This document shows, piece after piece, positions 37,751-44,738 of a DNA stretch of 64,000 bases. The position numbers and the translations under genes were made by a program. The stretch's first letter is position 1. Each line of letters opens with the position of its first letter. Origin of the DNA: Prosthecochloris ethylica (GTDB taxonomy: Bacteria; Bacteroidota; Chlorobiia; Chlorobiales; Chlorobiaceae); assembly GCF_015234275.1 (NCBI RefSeq), contig NZ_JADGII010000003.1. The stretch is one strand, 5' to 3'. The notes beneath the pieces were generated by a model, which searched no databases, was not told the origin of the DNA, and worked only from the letters and a program-made list of their open reading frames with translations.

Positions 37751-38282
37751 TGATGGACGAAATTGCCTTGAACTGCTCCCCTTCGGCAATTTTCAGAAGC
37801 TCGAAAATCACCATTTCCGTACTCTTCACCCACGCTCCGGCCGTTTCGATGCAGTGAATACCGATATCACGGTTGTCGCGGCTGCGTGAAGACACCGCAT
37901 CGGTAATCAGGTGAACGTTATAGCCGTACTCGATCAGCTCGACAGAGGTCTGGTAGACACACACATGCGACTCGATCCCGGTCACAATGATCTCATTGCG
38001 GTTGATGGTACGAAGATGCTGCATAAACCCTTCGGCACCGCAGCAGCTGAACGAAACCTTCTCGAAAGGGGCCTCCTCGACCAGGAGCTCCCTGATGCTG
38101 TCAACTGTCACCCCCAGCCCTTTGGGATACTGCTCCGTATACAGCACCGGTACACCGAGAATCCTGCAGGCCCTGACCAGTTTTGAAATATTCTTCACCA
38201 GTGCCTCGGAATCATGGACCAGTCGGGCAAGCTTGCCCTGAACATCGATAATCAGAAGAACCGTCTCGTCACGTGTCAACAT
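37740..38282 (-). CDS. Isochorismatase-family cysteine hydrolase
   Basis: A 180-residue hydrolase with the Asp-Lys-Cys triad: Asp13 (LLIIDVQGKL), Lys75 (FEKVSFS) and Cys108 (GIESHVCVYQT). It resembles YcaC-type hydrolases rather than nicotinamidase, lacking an obvious metal-binding DxH set; the substrate is unknown. The start at 38282 (MLTRDETV) gives the normal family N-terminus, while an ATG at 38333 would add 17 unrelated residues. It overlaps lpxK at the 3' ends by 11 bases. Confidence 0.87.
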   Translation of the reverse strand: MLTRDETVLLIIDVQGKLARLVHDSEALVKNISKLVRACRILGVPVLYTEQYPKGLGVTVDSIRELLVEEAPFEKVSFSCCGAEGFMQHLRTINRNEIIVTGIESHVCVYQTSVELIEYGYNVHLITDAVSSRSRDNRDIGIHCIETAGAWVKSTEMVIFELLKIAEGEQFKAISSIIKE

Positions 38283-38390
38283 AGAGCAACGCCAATTAAA
38301 ACTTTTAGGGAAAACCGGCTGTTTTTGCAGCACGGAACAACGACAAAACCTACAAAAACGTAATTTTTAAGATACTGATTTTCCCGACAT

Positions 38391-38897
38391 ATGAACAATC
38401 AAAAAAAGCGCAACAACCCGTGGTGGCACGGCAAAAAAGGAGAGCATCTCGTTCTGCTGCAGTTCCTGATCCTCGTCACGTTTGTCATTCTGCCGGAATG
38501 GAGACCCGGCAGCCTCCATAACATGCAGGCTGTCGCCTCTGAGCTCCGCCTCGGCATCCTTGCCGTCTGCGGCCTGCTCGCCCTGCTCTTCGGCGGGCTC
38601 GGATCACATACGATCAGAGAGTACGTCACCCCGCTGCCCTACCCGGTCGACCACAATGAACTGGTGCAGCATGGAATTTACGCGTACGTCCGCCATCCCC
38701 TGTACAGCAGCCAGCTTATTGCCGGCCTGGGATGGAGCATCTATACTCTCAGCCTCTCCCACCTGCTCCTGCTGGCAGTCGCATTCCTGTTTTTCGACGT
38801 CAAGGCATCGAAAGAGGAACTGTGGCTTACCGAACGCCATCCGGAATACCGGACCTATGCCGCGAAAGTGAAAAAATTCATTCCCTGGGTGTATTGA
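38391..38897 (+). CDS. Isoprenylcysteine carboxyl methyltransferase (ICMT/PEMT)-like membrane protein
   Basis: A 168-residue integral membrane protein with about four helices (VLLQFLILVTFVILP; LGILAVCGLLALLFGG; SSQLIAGLGWSIYTL; LLLLAVAFLFFDV). The C-terminal SAM-binding pattern of the ICMT/PEMT superfamily is clear: GIYAYVRHPLYSSQL and KEELWLTERHPEYRTYAAKVKKFIP. Bacterial members methylate lipids or unknown small molecules. Divergent from the isochorismatase-like gene, convergent with elbB. Confidence 0.85.
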   Translation: MNNQKKRNNPWWHGKKGEHLVLLQFLILVTFVILPEWRPGSLHNMQAVASELRLGILAVCGLLALLFGGLGSHTIREYVTPLPYPVDHNELVQHGIYAYVRHPLYSSQLIAGLGWSIYTLSLSHLLLLAVAFLFFDVKASKEELWLTERHPEYRTYAAKVKKFIPWVY

Positions 38898-38906
38898 AAT
38901 TCACCC

Positions 38907-39563
38907 CTATGCCCTCGCGATCACGGCGTTGACGAGTTTTTCGATACCCTGGGCGACATGCCTGATCGACGGGCCGAGCATATATGCAGGAGTACTGATC
39001 ACTTTTCCCTCTTTCGAAGCACAGATGTTGGCTACTTTGCAGTTGGCATGTGCCGCCCCGGTCGATTCGATCACACCGGCAGTTGCCTTGTCGTTACCGA
39101 TCGTCAGCTCGACATCCTCCCGCCCGAGCACCCTGGCGGCAATCACCGGAGATATGCAGATAAAACCGAGAGGTTTGCCTGCATCGTAGAACGATCGAAC
39201 TGCTTCGGCCACTGCAGGTAGCACCTCGAACTCGGCGCCCCTGAATGCATAATCACTGAGATTCTTGGCCGCACCGTAGCCCCCCGGCAGCACCAGTGCA
39301 TCGAGGTCAAGCGTCCCGATCTCCGCAAGATCGTGAATTTCACCACGGCAGATCCGTGCCGACTCGACAAGCACATTCCTGGTCTCTCCCTCCATTTCCT
39401 TGCCGGTCACATGATTGATCACGTGACGCTGGTCGATATCAGGAGCGAGGCAGACCGCCTGTGCTCCGGCAACATCGATAGCAAGCAGCGTCAGCACGGC
39501 CTCGTGAATTTCCGAACCATCCATGACACCGCACCCTGAAAGCAGAACTCCTATCTTCTTCAT
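38907..39563 (-). CDS. elbB: ElbB-type DJ-1/PfpI-like protein (isoprenoid biosynthesis-associated glyoxalase)
   Basis: A 218-residue class I glutamine-amidotransferase-like protein. Characteristic stretches: IGVLLSGCGVMDGSEIHEAV, CLAPDIDQRHVINHVTGKEM, LVLPGGYGAAKNLSDYA and the nucleophile-elbow PLGFICISPVIAARV (Cys136). E. coli ElbB improves isoprenoid yield and has weak glyoxalase activity. Cytosolic. Convergent with the ICMT-like gene, with nine bases between the stops. Confidence 0.93.
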   Translation of the reverse strand: MKKIGVLLSGCGVMDGSEIHEAVLTLLAIDVAGAQAVCLAPDIDQRHVINHVTGKEMEGETRNVLVESARICRGEIHDLAEIGTLDLDALVLPGGYGAAKNLSDYAFRGAEFEVLPAVAEAVRSFYDAGKPLGFICISPVIAARVLGREDVELTIGNDKATAGVIESTGAAHANCKVANICASKEGKVISTPAYMLGPSIRHVAQGIEKLVNAVIARA

Positions 39564-39586
39564 ACATTAAATCCGGTTTGAATGTA

Positions 39587-39667
39587 TTAGCTGAAATATG
39601 ACAGAATACTGACAACAATATTGTACACAATAAACGCCCAGAGCAGAAAAACGAGCCATTTCATCAT
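39587..39667 (-). CDS. Possible 26-residue single-helix membrane peptide
   Basis: Reading MMKWLVFLLWAFIVYNIVVS and then ILSYFS, this very short frame is one continuous hydrophobic helix with a basic N-terminus. It lies between elbB and a repeat region. A purine-rich GGGAGGGAGG is present but about 26 bases upstream, too far for a normal ribosome site. Its composition is more protein-like than chance, but no homologue can be confirmed. Confidence 0.25.
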   Translation of the reverse strand: MMKWLVFLLWAFIVYNIVVSILSYFS

Positions 39668-39727
39668 AACAGGTATTTTTTTTCAATGTAAAACCTCCCT
39701 CCCTGCTTTCAAAACCACCGCGGGGAT

Positions 39728-39921
39728 GCGCGTTGCGCAGTGACTGGTGACTGGGGCGCCTTCGGCGCGGAGAGAAAAGAGGCAAGAGACGAGAGGCAAG
39801 AGGCAGGAGCGCGTTGCGCAGTGACCGGTGACCGGAAAACGCGGGATAAGCTGTTGTGGCGGCAGGTGCCGGGGCGTTCGTCTGTTGGCGAAGGTTCGTC
39901 GCGGGCGAGCGCCGCTCGCCC
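39728..39921. repeat. REP-like repeat region, copy A
   Basis: This AT-poor region has no gene. It holds a direct repeat of about 27 bases starting GCGCGTTGCGCAGTGAC at 39728 and 39809, purine-rich short repeats between them, and at 39903-39921 a palindrome with arms GGGCGAGCG/CGCTCGCCC around one C. The palindrome and its flanks (GGTTCGTCGCG before it) recur at 59075, 59267 and 59463. On the minus strand its head reads GCAG instead of GTAG. The rest of 39564-40029 contains only AT-rich spacer and the small candidate peptide. Confidence 0.75.
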
Positions 39922-40029
39922 CTGCACCATCAACCATTCACGAATAACATCAACACCTTTTGACTTTCTCCTGCGGAACCGTACTTTTCTGGCAGCATGA
40001 TGATTTTTCGGTTTTTGTATAGACATACA

Positions 40030-40704
40030 ATGAGATATTTCTCCGTTCCGCTGCTCTTGTTCTCGCTTGTTCTCTCCAGCCTTGCCGGCTGCGGCAGTGA
40101 TACCATCCCGTCCTCTATCGAATCAGTAACCATAGGCCCGCAAACCTGGATGGCTGACAACCTCGATACCGGGCGCTACCGGAACGGCGACCCTGTCCGT
40201 CATGCCAGAACAGAAGAGGAATGGCACGACGCATTGTCCCGGGGCGAAGGGGCCTGGTGCTTCTATGCAAACAGGGAGACCAACCGTACCCGTCATGGAA
40301 GACTCTACAACTGGTATGCCGTCAACGATCCCCGAGGGCTCGCCCCGGAAGGGTGGCGCATAGCATCAGACCATGACTGGCAGCAACTGACCGATCACCT
40401 CGGAGGCGCACTGAAAGCGGGTGGCCACCTGAAATCCCCCACCGGGTGGAACAGGCCGAACACCGGTGCCGACAACAGTACACTGTTCGGAGCACTGCCG
40501 GCCGGCAGCCGCAACTGCCTCGGCAGTTTTTACGGAAAAGGGCGCTACGCCTACTTCTGGACATCGACACAAGCCGGCAGATTTGACGCGTGGAACCGTG
40601 AACTCAGCAGCACCAACAGTGAAGTCCGTCGGGTCAAAGTCAATAAAAGCCTCGGTTTTTCAGTCCGCTGCATAAAAAACATACCGGCAGCAACAAAGCA
40701 TTGA
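40030..40704 (+). CDS. FISUMP-domain lipoprotein
   Basis: A 224-residue secreted lipoprotein with lipobox LAGC (Cys21). The mature part is a FISUMP domain (Fibrobacter succinogenes major paralogous domain): IGPQTWMADNLDTGRY, GRLYNWYAVNDPRGLAPEGW, ASDHDWQQLTDHLGG, FGALPAGSRN and the closing LGFSVRCIKN. This C-type-lectin-like module is common in surface proteins of Bacteroidetes and Chlorobi; ligand unknown. The start at 40030 leads straight into the signal peptide; an ATG at 39997 would place extra residues before it. Confidence 0.88.
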   Translation: MRYFSVPLLLFSLVLSSLAGCGSDTIPSSIESVTIGPQTWMADNLDTGRYRNGDPVRHARTEEEWHDALSRGEGAWCFYANRETNRTRHGRLYNWYAVNDPRGLAPEGWRIASDHDWQQLTDHLGGALKAGGHLKSPTGWNRPNTGADNSTLFGALPAGSRNCLGSFYGKGRYAYFWTSTQAGRFDAWNRELSSTNSEVRRVKVNKSLGFSVRCIKNIPAATKH

Positions 40705-40823
40705 AATAAACCCGCAACCATCAGCACACACGGCATACCAGCGCACACTCGCAGAGACAGCCTCAGTGGGTCTGCAAACCCTCGAGCGTGAAGGCCTGCT
40801 TTGCGCCCGCTCCACACAAGAGG

Positions 40824-41696
40824 TCACTCCTTACGGTACGGCACCCCCACTTCACGGGGAGGCTCCGACCGCCCCACGAAACCGGCCAGTACCAGGAGCG
40901 TGATCACGTACGGAAGCGACTGAACCAGCTGCGACGGGATGAGTCCGGTCTGCAACCACATCTCGAGCGACTCCGCCCCGGCAAACATCAGGCTTGCGAG
41001 TGCCGCTCCCACCGGGTTCCATTTCCCGATAATCATCGCCGCAAGCGCAATATAGCCCCTGCCGGCAGACATGTTATCGGTGAAACTGTGCTGCTGATAA
41101 GCGAGAAACACGCCGGCAAGCGCACCGAGCACCCCTGACACCAGCACCCCCGAATACCTCATCCGGCTGACACTCACGCCCGCCGTATCGAGCGTTTCGG
41201 CACTCTCACCGGCAGAACGAAGCCGCAGGCCGAACGGGGTATGAAACAGCACCAGCTGCCCGACAAGTACGGATGCAACCGCGAACAGGAAGAGCGGATC
41301 GAACAGCACGGTCGAAACCCCCGTACCCTCGATACGCGGCGAGTTCATCGTACTGCCGTAGAGCAGGTTCAACCCGAAGCGTGTCGCCCCCATCACGAAA
41401 ATATTGAGCGCGATGCCGCTGACAATCTGGTCCGCTTTCAGGGTCACCGTAATCAGCGCATGCAAGAGCGCCACCACCAACCCGCAAACCACTCCGGCAA
41501 GAATACCCAGAACAGCCGAACCGGTCACATGCTGACCTGCCGCAGCGCCGAATGCACCGGCGAGAATCAGCCCTTCGAGCGCAAGATTGATCACCCCGCC
41601 ACGCTCTGAAAACGTCGCGCCCACAGACGTCAGCGCATACGGCACCCAGATCCTCAACACCTGGAGCAGAAAAACAGTGAGTTCAAACCCTTCCAT
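40824..41696 (-). CDS. ABC transporter permease, nucleoside/simple-sugar type
   Basis: A 290-residue permease of the branched-chain amino acid/ribose type (BPD_transp_2), with about eight helices. GATFSERGGVINLALEGLILAGAFGAA is the hallmark of the YufQ/NupQ nucleoside-uptake subfamily, followed by LKADQIVSGIALNIF. Its usual partners (second permease, double ATPase, BmpA-like lipoprotein) are not adjacent: neighbours are a FISUMP gene (convergent) and ppdK (divergent). Confidence 0.87.
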   Translation of the reverse strand: MEGFELTVFLLQVLRIWVPYALTSVGATFSERGGVINLALEGLILAGAFGAAAGQHVTGSAVLGILAGVVCGLVVALLHALITVTLKADQIVSGIALNIFVMGATRFGLNLLYGSTMNSPRIEGTGVSTVLFDPLFLFAVASVLVGQLVLFHTPFGLRLRSAGESAETLDTAGVSVSRMRYSGVLVSGVLGALAGVFLAYQQHSFTDNMSAGRGYIALAAMIIGKWNPVGAALASLMFAGAESLEMWLQTGLIPSQLVQSLPYVITLLVLAGFVGRSEPPREVGVPYRKE

Positions 41697-41828
41697 GTCA
41701 CAACGATGTTAAACCCGTCCCCCGGTATCGCGGGCCGTTTTTTTTCATTAAATTCCAGACGTACAAAAGTAGCCATCTCCCGACTGTTTTCACAACCTGT
41801 TCACCAGAGAAAAACAAACACCCACATT

Positions 41829-44579
41829 ATGCCGACGTCCAAACTCAACATACAGGCAACATCAGGAAAACAATATATTTACAACTTCTCTGAAGGTGTG
41901 GCCGAAGGCGACGCCACCATGAAAAACCTGCTTGGCGGCAAAGGTGCCAACCTGGCTGAAATGGCCAATATCGGCCTGCCGGTCCCTCCCGGCTTCACCA
42001 TTTCAACCGAAGTCTGCACCTACTACTACGATCATAACAAGACCTTTCCCTCCGGACTCTTCGAGCACGATATCCCGGATGCGCTCGCAAAGCTTGAAAC
42101 AGCGCTCGGCAAGCGTTTCGGCGACTCCGCAAACCCGCTCTTGCTCTCCGTACGCTCCGGCGCACGCGCATCGATGCCCGGCATGATGGACACCATTCTC
42201 AACCTCGGGCTCAACGACACCACCGTCGATGCCCTTGCCGAACAATCCGGTAATCCGCGCTTCGCCTGGGACTGCTACCGCCGCTTCGTCCAGATGTACG
42301 GAGACGTCGTGCTCGAGCTCCGTCCTGCCGACTCCCGCCAGCCGGACCCGTTCGAAAAGATCCTCGACGAACACAAGAAAGCGCTCGGCGTCACGCTCGA
42401 TACGGAACTGGAAACCGAAGACCTGAAAAAAATCGTGATGGCATACAAAGAGGCCATCAAAACCGAAACCGGCAAAGAGTTCCCCGAAGATCCGCGTCAG
42501 CAGCTCCAGGGTGCGATCGGCGCCGTCTTCGGAAGCTGGAACAACGAGCGCGCCATCGTCTACCGCAAGCTCAACCATATTCCCGGCTACTGGGGAACCG
42601 CCTGCAACGTCCAGGCGATGGTCTTCGGCAACATGGGACCGACATCGGGCACCGGTGTCGCCTTCACCCGTGACGCCGCTACCGGCGAAAACATCTTCTA
42701 CGGCGAATACCTGATGAACGCCCAGGGAGAGGACGTTGTCGCCGGCACCCGCACCCCGCTCACCATCAGCCAGCTGGAAGAAGAAAACCCCGGCATCTAC
42801 CGCCAGCTCGACGGCATCCGTTCCAGACTCGAACAGCATTACCGCGACATGATGGATATCGAGTTCACCATCGAGAACGGCAAGCTCTTCATGCTGCAGT
42901 GCCGGGTCGGCAAACGCACAGGCCTGGCCGCCATCCGCATCGCCTACGACATGTGCATGGAAGGGCTCATCGATGAAAAAGAAGCCCTGCTGCGCATCGA
43001 GCCGCAGCAACTCAACCAGCTGCTCCGCCCGGTCTTCGACCAGCACGAAAAACAATCCGCCATCGACAGCGGCAGGCTGCTGGCAACCGGCCTCAACGCC
43101 GGCCCCGGAGCCGCCACCGGACGTATCTGTTTCAGCGCACAGAAAGCAGAAGAGGTTCGCAAAAAAGGAGATACCGCCATTCTCGTCCGCATCGAAACCT
43201 CTCCCGAAGACATCAAAGGCATGTCGCTTGCCGAAGGCATTCTCACCGAGCGGGGCGGCATGACCTCTCACGCCGCCCTGGTCGCCCGACAGATGGGCAA
43301 GGTCTGCGTCGCAGGGTGCGGAGCACTCGACATCGATTACTCGAGGGGGGAACTGCGTATCGAAGGAAAGAACACCCTCCTCAAGGAAGGCGACTACATC
43401 TCCATCGACGGTACGACCGGCGAAGTGCTCCAGGGAGAGATCAGCACCCGGAACTCCGAAGTCATCGAGGTGCTCGCCGACAAGACCCTCAAGCCGGAGG
43501 AAGCACCGACCTGGAACATATTCGACCACATCATGCGCTGGTCCGACAAGTACCGCAAACTCAAGATCAGAACCAATGCCGACCAGCCGGACCAGGCAGA
43601 CCTTGCCGTCTCCTTCGGGGCGGAAGGCATCGGGCTGTGCAGAACGGAACACATGTTTTTCGGAGGGGAGCGCATCGACGCCATGCGCGAAATGATCCTC
43701 GCCGACGATATCGAAGGGCGCAAGAAAGCGCTCGACAAGCTGCTCCCCTATCAGCGCGACGACTTCTACGGGCTCTTCAGGGCCATGGGCTCCAGGCCGG
43801 TCACCATCCGCCTGCTCGATCCACCGCTGCACGAGTTCCTGCCGCATGGCGACAAAGAGATCGAAGCCCTTGCCGCAAAATTCGGCAAGCCGTACCACGA
43901 CGTCAGGAACAGGATCGACAACCTGCACGAATTCAACCCCATGCTCGGCCTCAGGGGCTGCCGACTCGGCATTCTCCACCCCGAAATCCCCGCCATGCAG
44001 GTCCGCGCCATCATCGAAGCCGCCTGTCGCCTCAAAAAGGAGGGGCACGATATCATCCCGGAAATCATGGTGCCGCTTGTCGGCACCGTCCGTGAACTCG
44101 AAATCACCAGCGAAATCATCCACCGGGTCGCCAGGCGCGTCATGGCCGAACAGGAGAGCGGGGTCACCTACCTGGTCGGGACCATGATCGAGGTCCCGAG
44201 GGCCGCCATGACCTCCGGCGATATCGCAAAGGCCGCAGACTTCTTCAGCTACGGCACCAACGACCTGACACAGATGGGGCTGGGCATGAGTCGCGACGAC
44301 TCCGGCCAGTTCCTGCCGTCATACCAGAACTACGACATCTACCAGCACAACCCGTTCGAATCACTCGACCAGGACGGCATCGGGCGGCTGATCCAGCTCT
44401 CGGCCAAAGAAGGCAGGACGGTAAAGCCGGAGCTCAAGCTCGGTATCTGCGGCGAGCACGGCGGCGACCCCGACACCATCGCCTTCTGCCACAGCCTCAG
44501 CCTCAACTACGTCTCCTGCAGCCCCTTCAGGATTCCCATCGCCCGCCTTGCCGCAGCGAGAGCGGCACTGATGGCTTGA
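41829..44579 (+). CDS. ppdK: Pyruvate, phosphate dikinase
   Basis: A 916-residue enzyme converting pyruvate, ATP and Pi into PEP, AMP and PPi, reversibly. N-terminal ATP-grasp: LLGGKGANLAEMANIGLPVPPGF and SVRSGARASMPGMMDTILNLG; phosphohistidine swivelling domain with His481 (GGMTSHAALVARQMG); C-terminal PEP/pyruvate barrel with IGLCRTEHMFF, LFDPPLHEFLP-like LLDPPLHEFLP and GICGEHGGDP. In green sulfur bacteria it supplies PEP from pyruvate made by the reductive pathway. The ATG at 41829 is chosen; 41706 would add 41 residues with no family match. It stands alone with a hairpin after it. Confidence 0.97.
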   Translation: MPTSKLNIQATSGKQYIYNFSEGVAEGDATMKNLLGGKGANLAEMANIGLPVPPGFTISTEVCTYYYDHNKTFPSGLFEHDIPDALAKLETALGKRFGDSANPLLLSVRSGARASMPGMMDTILNLGLNDTTVDALAEQSGNPRFAWDCYRRFVQMYGDVVLELRPADSRQPDPFEKILDEHKKALGVTLDTELETEDLKKIVMAYKEAIKTETGKEFPEDPRQQLQGAIGAVFGSWNNERAIVYRKLNHIPGYWGTACNVQAMVFGNMGPTSGTGVAFTRDAATGENIFYGEYLMNAQGEDVVAGTRTPLTISQLEEENPGIYRQLDGIRSRLEQHYRDMMDIEFTIENGKLFMLQCRVGKRTGLAAIRIAYDMCMEGLIDEKEALLRIEPQQLNQLLRPVFDQHEKQSAIDSGRLLATGLNAGPGAATGRICFSAQKAEEVRKKGDTAILVRIETSPEDIKGMSLAEGILTERGGMTSHAALVARQMGKVCVAGCGALDIDYSRGELRIEGKNTLLKEGDYISIDGTTGEVLQGEISTRNSEVIEVLADKTLKPEEAPTWNIFDHIMRWSDKYRKLKIRTNADQPDQADLAVSFGAEGIGLCRTEHMFFGGERIDAMREMILADDIEGRKKALDKLLPYQRDDFYGLFRAMGSRPVTIRLLDPPLHEFLPHGDKEIEALAAKFGKPYHDVRNRIDNLHEFNPMLGLRGCRLGILHPEIPAMQVRAIIEAACRLKKEGHDIIPEIMVPLVGTVRELEITSEIIHRVARRVMAEQESGVTYLVGTMIEVPRAAMTSGDIAKAADFFSYGTNDLTQMGLGMSRDDSGQFLPSYQNYDIYQHNPFESLDQDGIGRLIQLSAKEGRTVKPELKLGICGEHGGDPDTIAFCHSLSLNYVSCSPFRIPIARLAAARAALMA

Positions 44580-44593
44580 CGGCCCCCGGGCCT

Positions 44594-44620
44594 GTGCTCC
44601 CGACAATGTTTCGGGAGCAC
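44594..44620 (+). terminator. Hairpin after ppdK, probable terminator
   Basis: A perfect 10-bp stem GTGCTCCCGA/TCGGGAGCAC (44594-44603 with 44611-44620) with a seven-base loop, 14 bases after the ppdK stop. There is no T-tract, so it may instead protect the 3' end. Confidence 0.5.
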
Positions 44621-44682
44621 TTCCGGATCGCTGTACTCCGTGCTGCTGCCGTTCTGTTCGAAAGCTGACATCAGTTAAGCAG

Positions 44683-44711
44683 TTGCTTTGTAGCTGTGGA
44701 TTTGATATATA
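44683..44711 (+). promoter_or_regulatory. Candidate uvrA promoter
   Basis: TTGCTT (44683-44688), a 17-base spacer and TATATA (44706-44711), predicting a start near 44718 and a leader of about 20 bases. Confidence 0.5.
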
Positions 44712-44737
44712 GGTTTCTTGCAGTTGAAGAAACCTAT
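44709..44737 (+). promoter_or_regulatory. Perfect palindrome overlapping the uvrA transcription and translation start
   Basis: ATAGGTTTCTT (44709-44719), seven-base spacer, AAGAAACCTAT (44727-44737): an 11-bp perfect inverted repeat that overlaps the -10 box and ends one base before the uvrA ATG. It could be a repressor operator (uvrA is SOS-controlled in many bacteria) or an mRNA hairpin covering the ribosome site. Confidence 0.5.
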
Positions 44738-44738
44738 C

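Noticed and set aside
39567..39785. A 72-residue minus-strand frame across the spacer and repeat
   Set aside because: Its N-terminal half is translated repeat sequence and it has no hydrophobic or domain signal.
42003..44123. A 706-residue open frame antisense to ppdK
   Set aside because: It has no recognisable domain, mirrors the codon pattern of a GC-rich conserved gene, and ppdK is unambiguous on the other strand.
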